Shown: positions 32,949 through 45,200 of the stretch, one piece after another
Position numbering within the stretch: the stretch's first letter is position 1
How the letters are laid out: every line of letters begins with the position of its first letter
Assembly: GCA_947179155.2 (NCBI GenBank)
Contig: OX359265.1
Location: 1,721,501 to 1,785,500, forward strand
Source: Hedera helix
Lineage: Eukaryota; Streptophyta; Magnoliopsida; Apiales; Araliaceae
Length of the DNA: 64,000 nucleotides
Direction: 5' to 3'
Notes under the pieces: generated by a model
Told to the model about the DNA's origin: nothing
Seen by the model: only the letters and a program-made list of their open reading frames with translations
Databases searched by the model: none
Position numbers and translations under genes: made by a program

Positions 32949-34866
32949 ATATATATATTCATGGTAGCTCCTCTGTAAGTCAATATGCTTTTAGTATCTG
33001 AGGTGTTTGTTGGAGAATCATAATAACTTTTCGCTTCCATTTAGCTCGCCCCTCTTCCTCATTTCTCGGTTCATGTCCTCGTGAATCTTTGTTTTTATCA
33101 TCTATTTGTAACCGCATTGTGTATCCAAATTAACTACTTGTTCAATATTGAAATTGGCTCTCATATATTGGGTTTACTTGTAAGATTCACCTCGCCCTTT
33201 TGTTTTAGGTCAAAGGAGAGAAGCTCTTAACCACTGACTCTTCTCCATCTCCATCGCTCATTGGTAGGAAGTGCTGAAAGAGATCAGTTGCAGCGCATCC
33301 TCTGAACTGTAGAGATCCGAAGGTAACTGTGTAGTGTTCTGGAGATCCTCCTTAGGTTATTGGTCAATAAGAGTTTTGCACATGGCATTTTACAGTTTTA
33401 TAAGCTCTCCGGTCTCTAGGGTTTTGGGAGAGTTGGTAGACACTTATTTGTGTGGAGTCGTAATGATGTAATCAGTCTTGCTGTCATCTTCTTGTGTCCA
33501 ATGTCAGAAGTTCCCCCTGCTCAATGAAATATAGCTATGTAAGTGCATGATTGGTACGATGTTCAAACATATTTGGTCCTTGTGCTAAGCCCACTAAAGG
33601 TTACAGACCACCCCACTATTAGAATCCAGTGTATTTGTTGGGGGGTGACCACCCCAACAGTCCGAGCACTATTAAGACCATATTAGACGTGTCAAAATAG
33701 AACTGAATGAAGGCGGTTGTGTTTGACTTTTGTTATGAAAAAATGAACTTGCCGGTGATAAATTTATTATTTCCTCAATTTTGATATTTCCTTTCCTCGG
33801 TGGAGTCTCAGCTACTCAAAACGAGCGAGTAGTTATAGGTTGTAATTATAAAGCGTTCATACGATGCTGACATCAATTGATTTTGTGTCATGTTAGTCTC
33901 TTTTTTTTTTTTACTCTTATAAATTTAGATATATTATTACTTTATTTTTAAAATTTAATTTAATTTAATATTTTTAATTTTATAAGAAAATTATATTTAT
34001 ACACAAACGCATGCACTTACTAATTAACATATTCCGGTGACATTGAAAGTGGGGCTGCATGAAAAAGAGAGTAATTAATGGTAAAGTTATTATTAACTTT
34101 TCATTATACCAAATGTATCATAATATTGAGTTGTAGTAGTGTTATTGAACTCTCTAAGAAACGAACAGAAGGTGACGTTGGTATCATGGTAGTACTAGAT
34201 TACTAGTCACTAGTCAGTCTATTTTTGGGTTTTGCCTTTTGGTCCCAAAAAACGAGTCCATTTCCATTAAAGTTCCCACTTTTTATATGTGGATGGAAAA
34301 ATGACTCAACCCCCATGTAAAATGTTGCTGCTATTATTACTAGTACACTTTTATTTGCAATTGGAGTATCAAACGTGCTCCATACGTTTTCCCTTTCTTT
34401 AAATAAAAATATATTTACTTCTTTTTATTTATTTAAAATTAATACATATTTTTTGTAATTTTATTGAATATAATAATAAATATTGTAAATTATTTATCAA
34501 AAAAAGTTATTTTAATTTTTTTAATATATTATTTCAATGATGAATTTTAAAATATTTAGAATATAATTGACTGTCTAAAGTAAATAATGACTATGAAGTA
34601 GTAATATATTTTATAATAATTTTACTTTTTTTATAATGACCTCAACAAATAACAAAAGTAGTAGATGGAGATGAATTAATTAATTAGTAGGTTATTAAAA
34701 TGAAAGGGGTTTTAATTTGTGCATTTTTATAAATAAACGCACCCTGAAAGTCACCGTGTCCACAAACACACCCGTGACGTGACTCTCAACAACTCTTCTT
34801 TCCCAACAACGGTGATCACCTTGAATGTGAATTAGTAATTGAGAAACCAGGAGAGTCAGCCACCTG
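32949..34866. other. Possible 3' UTR of the POP5 copy, then AT-rich intergenic DNA
   Basis: 33170-33560 is less AT-rich. It contains a possible acceptor (TTTTGTTTTAG|GTCAAAGG near 33209) and an AATGAAATA-like signal near 33522, so it may be an untranslated exon. No reading frame is supported. 33670-34866 is AT-rich without visible features. Confidence 0.35.
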
Positions 34867-34867
34867 G

Positions 34868-34883
34868 ATATATATATGTATAT
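34868..34883 (+). promoter_or_regulatory. TATA-rich promoter element of the DUF599 gene
   Basis: TATATATATGTATATA lies about 75-90 bp upstream of the ATG and is followed by a (GA)n leader at 34884-34900. Confidence 0.5.
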
Positions 34884-34957
34884 AGAGAGAGAGAGAGAGA
34901 GTTACTCTAGCTAGTATATATTAGCGGCGATTTATATATATATATACTCACACACCG

Positions 34958-35117
34958 ATGGAGAAACAAGTAGTAGACTATTTTCTGGTGCCGATAGGGG
35001 TGGTAATAATGGTGGCATATCATATCTGGCTTCTCTATCAGATTATTAAGCGTCCCTCTAAAACTGTCATTGGCATCAACGCCATCAACAGGCGTTTCTG
35101 GGTTCATGCTATGATGG

Positions 35118-35191
<74 letters not shown>

Positions 35192-36331
35192 CATTTCATT
35201 TTCTCTTACCGTCTTTATTGTTATATATTTGAAAATCTCAATGAGTGCAATGTTGATAATCTTCAATTGATTCCATTTTCAAAGATTTGTTGAGCTGATC
35301 CTACTTTCATGGGAAAATTGTTAGTTTGTTCCTTCTCTATTTTTCCATCATTTACTTGTAAATGAACCCACCTCATTTTGCCAGCCAATTAATTTAATAC
35401 TCCCTCCTCCGGTCTATATTATTTTTTAAAGTTTTGAACTCAATATTGAGATACATTCTTTTAATTTTAATTAATATAATAAATATTATAAATTATCTAA
35501 AAAGTATTATTTATTATAAAAATTTTACGCATCATTTGTTTCTTTTTATCACTTTTTATAAAGTGAAATTTGTTCTTTTTTATTTATCTTTCATTTTTTT
35601 TACTTAAAATATCAATTAAAAATGAAGGGAGGGAATACAAAGTCATTGTGACTTTGCTCATAAAGGGATTAGTTTTGGAAAAGAGTAATACTAGGTAATT
35701 ACACAAAAATCGAAATTATTGATAATGGTGTTGATTCAACTTAATTAATCATGGCTACATGCTGTAGGATCCGTCAAAGGGGGTACTGGCAGTACAGACG
35801 TTGAGAAACAACATAATGGCATCCACCCTCTTGGCCTCAACGGCCATCACCCTAAGCTCTCTCATTGCCATGCTAATGACCAGCAAGACCACCACCTCCT
35901 CCGGTGGTGACCGCTCCACCCTCTTCATCTACGGTGACCGGAGTGCTTTCAGCTATTCTGTAAAGTTCTTCTCCATATTGGTCTGTTTCTTGGTGGCATT
36001 CTTGTTCAATGTGCAGTCAATTAGGTATTATAGCCATGCCAGCATTCTCATCAACGTGCCTTACAAGAAGATACCATCTTTAAATTATTATTACGAGCAT
36101 CATAATAATCCTATCATGCCAACTGAATTTGTGGGGAGGACTGTGAATCGAGGGAGTTATTTTTGGTCGTTGGGATTACGAGCTTTTTACTTCTCTTTAC
36201 CGATGTTTATTTGGCTGTTTGGACCTATTCCGATGTTTGTTTCTTGCTGTGTTCTCGTTTTCTTGCTTTATTTTCTGGATTTCACCTTTGATGTTGCCTG
36301 GGTTGCGGATTCTTGTCAAGACCTCGGCTGA
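34958..36331 (+). CDS. DUF599-family integral membrane protein
   Basis: Two exons, 34958-35119 and 35768-36331 (donor GAG|GTATAT, acceptor TGTAG|GATCCG), give 241 residues with phase-0 splicing. Family hallmarks are HIWLLYQIIKRPSKTVIGIN, NAINRRFWV, MMEDPSKGVLAVQTLRNNIM, ASTLLAS, FLFNVQSIRYYSHASILIN and FVGRTVNRGSYFWSLGLRAFY. Predicted membrane segments lie near residues 8-29, 72-92, 118-138 and 190-228, so it is a small multispanning protein. The family is widespread in plants and its biochemical role is unknown to me. A spacer with SSGGD (about 95-100) lies between segments 2 and 3. The frame is intact. The single intron begins with a long TA repeat and contains a Stowaway-type MITE. The gene converges with the MutS2 gene. 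Confidence 0.93.
35120..35190. repeat. (TA)n microsatellite at the 5' splice site of the DUF599 intron
   Basis: About 70 bp of uninterrupted TA that starts with the donor GT itself (GAG|GTATATAT). The Ile-Tyr open frames across it are artefacts. Confidence 0.95.
35400..35635. mobile_element. Stowaway-type MITE in the DUF599 intron
   Basis: Left end CTCCCTCCTCCGGTCTATATTA and right end GAAGGGAGGGAATA are inverted, about 236 bp apart, with TA-type flanks. AT-rich interior. Confidence 0.7.
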
Positions 36332-37381
36332 AATGTAAGCAATGACCTCGGCTGTGCTGTTACTATCACTTCATAGAGTTCATTATCAGTTCTTTCGGAT
36401 ACGTCTGTCTGTTTGTCTAAACCATGCCAACCATAAAATCTTGAACATGATCTCGACTTCCAAAAGGTGAGGTTCAGATCAGCCAAATTTAGTTGACAAA
36501 TTTACACAATCTATACTATTGAAATTGTAGGTTCCTAATAGTTATTCGGAACTTGTTTATTATACTTTCAAGAAATGATGCCAATCTTTACAGTCACATA
36601 GTAGCAACAGTTAAAACATGAAGCATTTGTATATGCTGCTAGATGTTAAAACATAAAACATTATTTCTCATCTTTGTCAGAAAATACAAAGGCCTTTTTA
36701 AAACCACATACATACTGTTAGAGGCTTAGTACTGTTAGAGAAAAACACAATCTTCTATACAAATACTAGAACAACATCAACCAGCACTCCTCGTGCTTGC
36801 ATTAACACTGGCTTTATTGTTTCACTAGTCACAATTATAAGTTCACATGTCAATATTGAATATGTAAATTTCTCTTACATGTTCATACATAAAAGCCAAA
36901 TGTTATAAAAACCTAACTATTAATTGACTGACTTCAGCGGCCCATTGCAATCACGCAGAGCATCTGGTCATTTGTGCAGTAGATCCAAACTTTTCTAAAC
37001 TTTACCCAAATAATATGGACTCCAGTAGCAAATTTCCAAGTTATTATCAATAGAAGTGAAGTTTCAGAATCCATATTTCAGCAAAACTAACAATTATATA
37101 ACATGGATATGTACAGTATTAGCTATCTTTCATTTGCTGCTGTAATCCTAACTTCCATGAAACATGGATGGGTAATCCTAACTTTTGTGAAACATGGATG
37201 GGTAGGAATGTGATTTGAGACCAAGAAAAAATCATGCAACGTTGGCTAACCAATGCAGAGAAATAATTTGGATCAGAGCAGGAAGCATGTAGCAGGAACG
37301 GGCACATTGCCTATAGAGGATTTGAAAATTAAGCATGACGATTTTTTGTGCTCTATGCATACAAGGCCACAAAGTTACCTG
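36332..37381. other. Convergent 3' flanks of the DUF599 and MutS2 genes
   Basis: No gene. A GTAACT donor directly after the MutS2 stop (minus, 37377-37372) suggests a spliced 3' UTR that may continue into this interval. A 31-bp imperfect direct repeat (AATCCTAACTT, then GAAACATGGATGGGT) lies at about 37145-37203. Confidence 0.45.
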
Positions 37382-40300
37382 TCAGTTAACAACATCCTCT
37401 AGTTTCAACTTCAATTTCATCATGCCAGATTGAACTACTAATGCTCCTTTAGAAGGCTCTACCTTTAACACTCTTGCTTTCTTGTTAAGAGAAGAAACAT
37501 GCACCATGTCACCGACCTTAGGAAGTTCTGCTTTCTTTCCTGCAAATTTGCATAGATGAAACTAAGCAGCTAAACAAGAACTAATAAGCTTTAGATCAAT
37601 TTCGTAAGAGGACAAAACATCTTGAAGAGGAGCATTAAGAAAGTCATATAATGTTATCCTGTTAGCTGTAATGAAATGGAAGCAGACATAATTATAGCAG
37701 AAAACCCTCGCTTTATGATGTTATACCTGATGATGATGGCGTTGTATTATTAATGGGGTGTGTAGCTTTAGTTGTAACAGAAGTTTCATTATTTTCTGCT
37801 GTAATACGTTGACTGTCCGATGCAGATGTCTGCTGGCTGATATCTGTGGTAGTCAACCTGGAAGGTTGGTCTGTAGTTGCACGAAATTGTCTCAGCTTCT
37901 TGTGAAGAGTAGAACGTGCTATTGCAGCTGCCTGAGAAATTTCTTGTTTCTTCCTGTATCTTTCATGGATGCCATGTTCTTTGACCTTCCTTCTTGCCAC
38001 TAGGAGTTTTTCATGAAGATCTCTTGAGAGCCTAAAACAGTTGTAAACATATTTATGTCAATGTTCAGGGGGAAAATTTGGTATTAATTGTTGCACCAAT
38101 TACCAAGTTAGAGCATAGTGTATGCTAGGGTAGCAACTTGTTATATCTACTTATTCTCGTTATCTGTGACAAGTATCAAATATCATCATTCCTAGTTTAA
38201 GGAAGTTGCCAGACTGAAGAATTGAGAGAGATCATTATATATATATATAATTAATTAAATTGTGTTTTCCATAGCACAGCATATATATCTCGAGTTGTCT
38301 GCATGCTCAGGCAAAAGGTAGAATTAACCAAAATTAGCTCACTCAGTAAATTATCTAAAGGATTTAGGCTTTTACAAACAGTTGTGCAAGACATAACTTG
38401 CCCAATCCACAAAACTTTTTTTTTAATTTTAAATGGATAGCAACCATATCATTTCTAGGCCTTGTACGACGACTGAAACATGTAACTAATCATAAGTCAA
38501 TCAACTAAATAGCAGCGCTAAGTATGGCTTAATTAATATGCTTTCTGAATCATGCCCATAGATATCTATGGTTAAAAGAAGTAAAGATATTACCTTGGAA
38601 ATAACAGGCTTTTGGAAGGAAATCATTTCTTGCCAATCAAAACACACATTAATGAAATAATTGAACCCTCTGGAAAGTAGACTAACCGATTTTTAATAAA
38701 TAATTTTCTGTGGAACTAAAAAGTACAGCCACACAAGTCTCTGTCATTCCCAACTTGTGGAGTGGTAAAACTGCTAATTGGGACAGTACTTTTTTATACT
38801 TTGAATACATATTGACTAATAGAAGATTCTCACATCAGATAATGTTGCGCTTCATGAATATGCTCATGAAAATTCTGCTTAAACCTCTCCATATCAACTA
38901 TTGCCTGCATTTGATAATACATAGAAAAAAGAGAGTTATCAGTTTTATATGGAAAAGTTATAAGAAGCCAAGGTCACATTAAACAATCATTGAATTTTTG
39001 CATACAAGAGTAATCATCATTTGCAAGAGATGCTATGAGCTACATGCAACAAGGAGCCTCAAAACTAGTAAGAAACTGATCGTTACATCTTATTTGCATT
39101 AGAAAATAATTGCTTTATTTTTTGTTTACTATTTACACGAACCATGACTCATATATTAGAAACAAGCAGCACCGAAAATCAGGGACAGCCTTGTAATTGG
39201 AGGTTTCTTTAGTTATGTATATTGGTATGGGTATATGCAGATAAAACTTAAAACAAATATTTCTATTTCTATTTGCTCCACATTCTTTGGTTTAATGGAC
39301 ATAAACATTTCACGTATCAGGGCAAAGCTTCAAGCCTTCAACAGGTCACTAAGCTCGAGTAAAACCTAAAAGCATGTTTATGTAAGTTACCTCATTGATC
39401 TCTGCACTAGCTGGTCCATAGCGTCCTCGAGCATCATCTAAAACTATCTTGGGTAGTCCTAGCCTTTCAGCTATATTGATTGCATTGGAATGTCCTACAT
39501 TGGATGATGTTTAACAATTCTGGTCATACTTCATACAAATTGGTATTGTAATGATAAGACGCCACAAGAATCAAGATAAAAAAAGAGGAAGACAGTAAAC
39601 AACCACCTTTACTTGAAAAACAAAATAAGTTAAATACAACATAAACAAAAGAATAAAGATAGAAGACATTCCTATAGAGCAGGAAGCATTATAGGTTTTA
39701 TAAAAGTACGAGTCTCTTTCTCTCTGTGTCCCTCCCACCCTCTCAGAAACATGCACCGGCAAAAGCACACACACATACACACAAAAACATGGCGCAAGCA
39801 CAAAAACAGTTACAGTTACGTGAACTGGATGATCACTGGATTCCACTTAATATCATTTTACCTATATCCTATACAATGTAATAGAGGCAGAGCAAGAAGA
39901 TAACTAAGATAGATTTTAGAACTTCCTGGCTCATATGCGTAATCAATCAGATCTTGTACAAATACTTACGTTGCTCCAAATTATTGTATTACAATATTAG
40001 ATAGTAGCTATAAATGTACGAGACAAACCTGGTACTCCCCAGAGAATCCTATATGTTGGCTTCAAGTTCACCTCATCAAATTCCATACAAGCATTTTCGA
40101 AGGCTTCATTACTGTTCAAGTCAGATTCTCAGAATTACAAAACCCATGGCTCTAAAGGAAGCAATACAGACTTGTGTGGCTAATACAAAAGTTCCATCTC
40201 AACTTATTGATCAGCTACCTGTACTTTAGAGTTTTCAGTTCCCCGTGATGTGTTGTAGCTATGGTCAATAAAGCACCAGATTCAGCAAATGATTCCAGAA

Positions 40301-42248
40301 GTGACATTCCCAGTGCAGCCCCTTCCAAGGGATTTGTCCCTGCACCAACCTAACAGTCAAAACACAAAGACTCAGTATTACATATTCCTTGAAGAATATT
40401 GTCAGCATCTTAACATTCATTTTCTTCTCCTTTTATTGAACATTATCTCTTAATAACGTTTCTGTATATCTGATCATAGAAGACTTCTTGATACATACTT
40501 CATCCAATAGCACTAATGATCGATTTGTTGAATGTGACCGAATTTCCTGCAGAATTAAGAAAAATAACAGCATTATTTCTTTAAATATCAAGAACAATTA
40601 GCTATTAAATTGGCTAATATAGGAACTTGATCAAAACTAATAATTCTGGGTAACTATTCCATTGAAGCAAAGAGGAAAGACCAAATCCCTAATCGATCTA
40701 CTATTTCATATAGATGTTTAAATTTTTGCTAATTATGCAAGCAACATACACTAGTTTGCTTCAAATGCCCAGAGAAGGTAGATAATGATTGGGCCAAGGA
40801 CTGTTCATCACCAATATCAGCAAATACAGAATCAAACCAAGGGATCTTCACTGGTTCAGTTGATAATACATAAAGTCCTGTAGATTTAAAGAAACTGCTA
40901 TGAAGTAGTAAAGAAAGATTCTTGCAGAGAGAACGTAGACAACTCTTTTTTTGACAAGTCAGTTTAGAAAGTAGAAAACTGAGTACCAGATGACAATATA
41001 TAGTTTCAGCGACTTGGAAATTGCTAAGACCATTTGGAGCACCCATAAGCCGTATGGGTGGTTGACAAAATGCATAAGATGACACAAGTTTATGGGAGAA
41101 AGTGTCCAACCATGTCAAAACATTCTTGGCAAAGCACGGGATTGTTCATCTTTTATAAAATTATTAGGTGGTCCTCTACCATGTAATCAACTTATATAGC
41201 CATACATGATTCTTTTTTTGATCATTTGACAATCTACGTCGTTGTGACCAATGGATAATGGAAAACATGAAACCAACCTGATTTTGCCATCATAGCTGCC
41301 AACCCAACTGTTTTTAAGCAAATGGTTTTACCACCAGTATTGGGGCCAGTAATAACCACAACACTAGTTTTTTTAGCAATAAATATATCAACTGGGACAG
41401 GGATAGCTTGTTCCACATTTGTGACCTGAGAATTAAGAATAACCCTAACCATAAGTGGCATAATAATACTATCCGATTCATAAGGAATCATGGAAAAATT
41501 AACTTTTCTGTTACACCTACATATTCAAACAGTTACCTTTAATTCCAAGGATGAAAGACTTATATCTGCTGCTTCTTTTTGAGTCATATTCCCAATTTGC
41601 TGTTTCCTCCTCCTAATTTCCTAAGGAAGGAAGACTAATGGTAATAAGAATTTATAAATGGTTAAGCAGTGGTGTGGCAAAGTACAAAAGTTTCTATTTT
41701 TGGCTAAAGAAAATCAAATATGTGATCACTGCAAACCCCGCTTTGAACATGAGCAAACCCCAAAACAACCCCCAACCTTACAAAGATGACCCATTCAGCT
41801 TAAGTTATGATCATGTAAGGTTTACTGAACATGTCAAGTTGAAAACAGTTGGTTCAACCCATTTTGATACAAAGTTATATTAGTCATTTATGACATTGTA
41901 TGTCGACACAATTACGGCAGTGAAATTCTTATGACATGAATAGGAACCTTATACATCAACCATTTTATTGCAAGTACTACTTGTGCATATTTTTAAGCCT
42001 CTAGGAGATTGACCATGACATATCTGTTTCTTATATAAACCAGCCCTAGTTAATAAATATCTCTTTCTCTTAAATATATGTAAAGAACAATACATAATTG
42101 TATGGGTTAAACAGGTCATATCTATGACAAGTTGACATGTTAATCATATAAATCCAAGAGGTTAATATACTAGTTAAACTGATCAATGAGTTGTGAATTG
42201 GTAATGTCTGTGAAGATCTTGATGTGCTAACATTAAACAAATGCCAAG

Positions 42249-42279
<31 letters not shown>

Positions 42280-45200
42280 CCCCCAAAAAAAAAACGAAAG
42301 TAGAAAAGAGATAGGTTGAATTTACAATATAGAGGTAATTTTTATGTGAACTCGTGTATTCTAATTGCTAAATTGTGGAATACATAAAACTAAGAGAGTA
42401 CATCTCTTTTGGCTTGTCAAGTGTGTAACTTACAGACTTAGCATTACCGACATCCTTCATGGCTTTCTGCAGATTCTCCTGATGCCGTTGAAGAAGTAAA
42501 GGATGAAAAGCTTTTGGCAGATACAACTTCCATTTCATCTGAGTAGGGTGCGATGCCGTTGTAGCTTCATCCCCTGATAAGTCTTCCATGGTCTTGTCAG
42601 TTGGGAAAAATAGATCTGGACATGTGCCTCCAAATGAAAGACTATATGTCGCCCGAGCATTTATCTAATTTTGAAGTACACCAAAGTAATTAAAATTGAC
42701 ATAAATGAACATAGACTTGTTGGAAAAAAATAAAAGAAGAAGAATATTTAAGCACTGAACTAATGTGATATCAGAAAGGAAAACACTGCTATTTCCTAAT
42801 GTATAAAAACCCTTCTATCAGTGTTCCAAAAGTACATTGAGTGGCAAAAGAAAAATCCCATTAGGTAAGAAAAGATTGATTGTTAAGAAATGTGCGTTGC
42901 TTCCCATCAGTGTTCACCTAAAAGACACAAACTCCTTACTATGCATGGAGTTGATATAACTTTTTTTTAGTCTTTTGATGACTAGAAATCTATCTAAAAC
43001 AACGTGATTGAAAGGAAAGTAACAGACTGAATTGTTTGCACATCAACAAAAACTTTTCGAACTCCAAACACATGGAAAATAAATCTTTACAGAAAGAGAG
43101 AAAACCACTGTTGATATCTATTAGAATCTAAGTCTGGTAATGGGCACCTACTGCATCTAGTCGAATCACATCCTTGAATAAATTTTCAATATCTTCAAGA
43201 TTCACTTGCATCTGAGCAGAGAGAAATCATAAGACATCTGAGAAAACCTGAAAAAATTGATCACTTCTAAAAATCGTAAATAGTTGACACTTGAATGACG
43301 ACATAAAAACCTTTTTGGTTATCTTACTTTCTCTTTAAAGTACCTTCTCTGTTATCTTTAACAGCACATCGTCCTCAGCCTTGGATACGGATGCCCTTGC
43401 TTGTTGCAATTCATCATTTAATGGAACAGCAAAGAGAGGCTCCACAATGCTTTCTGCACCTGAACCACTACAACAGAGTATTATCTCTCAGGAATGGTAT
43501 ACTTAAAAAGTAAAGCTTCCACTATAAGAAACAAGTATGTATTGTAGAAACAAAATTTTATTCACTGTTGACGTGTCAACCATTGATTCACTAGATCAAA
43601 TATATTACTGAATGTTTAACATCATAGTAGACCACTATCAATGTGTTTTGATATCTACAGAAGCTGCTGTAAAAATTGCTTCCTTGTTTTGCTTCAGAAG
43701 AAGAAAAGGAGAAAATTTGATATCATGCATAGTCAGTACTTTTAAAAATCTAACCAAAATGTCTTGAAATGTGATACGACAGTCAAGAAGTATGCAAGAT
43801 GTTTGAAGCACCTTGAGAGCAATAGACCATCAAAATTTCTTTGCAGATCAGCTCCTGATTTTATACACCATCTTCCATCAATATTGCTTACTTCCTGAAG
43901 TCATAAGAGAATAATAATTAAGGGCAAATACACATCAAACTGAAAGTATATGCAACAAAGAATATCTTACCAGAGAAGATGTTTCATTTGTTTCTTTCCT
44001 GATCAGGCCTTCCATTAACTGGTATAACTGAATACAGAAGACAACAGTGCATAAGAATGAAGATTAATGCCCGCTTCAAATGATAGGTACCAATATATTA
44101 TATATATAGGAGAACTGGTTGCATATTTAAATTTTTTGAAGGAAAGGAAGTCTTTAAAATTTGTACTAAAAAATCAAAGCTTTTGTAGATTAGATCAATC
44201 CTGGGAATAAATAATTACCTTAAAGAAATTTGGCAAAGTTACTAAAACCTAATCTTGATGGAATTAACCTACTGAAGCATGTAACTAAGCAATCATGTTT
44301 TCATTTTAGTCTAAGTTCCAACTACTTGGCATTAGCCATATAAATTGTTTTCAGCTCAACTCACCAAATGAAACCCCAACTTTACTCCTAGTTGGTTTTC
44401 GGATTGAGTTCTTGAGTTTTTTAGATATTAAATGCACTGGGTTCTGATTACTGATCAAGCAAGCTGCTTTACAGACAAGTAGGATTTGAGTAATTTAATG
44501 GCAATAATAAATAAATCTTGAAATGAGGTCTTTCTTCTTTTATTTGTTGTATTTTGGAGTGTTGTATTTATTTGAGTTGAGCTAAAATTGGTGAGCGCTT
44601 TCTTTTGTGTCTGAATGTGGTGATTGATTATTCAAGGTAATGACATAATGAACAGCCTTTATTTAATTGAATCATGATTAAATATCCAATGAAGGAACTG
44701 GTATCAAAAGTTAAAAGACTTCCGCAGCTTAAGTAGCTCACTTTCCAATCAATAATGGTGATATGACATAAACATAAAATTAAAAGAATCTGCAAATTAC
44801 CTTTCTTTCAAGCAGCCGTACTTGCTCTCGAGATCGTTTCAAGGCGGAACTCTTAAATGCAAAACCCAAAATCAAAAATAAAATAAATATATTAAAAATG
44901 ATACAAGGCTAATAATACCACAGTCAAAGAAAAATGATAAATTCCTGGTGGTAAGAGACACGACATTAATAACATGTTGTCTTTCAGAAATCAGAACTGA
45001 AAGCAGAAAAGATGGCACTGAGAACAAAATTGTTTCACTCAAATCAAGATTTTGCGACACAGAGAATGAGGGTGTTTCATCTGACAAATAGACATATATG
45101 TGTAAATAGCCATAACTGAAATCTCTTCATAAGGTGATCAATATCCTACCGCAGAATCTTTCACTGAGCCATCTTCATCAATAAGTTGTCGGATGAACTT

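Noticed and set aside
34907..35293. Ile-Tyr-rich frames on both strands around the TA tract
   Set aside because: Artefacts of the TA microsatellite in the DUF599 intron; only the first 54 codons on the plus strand are real coding sequence.
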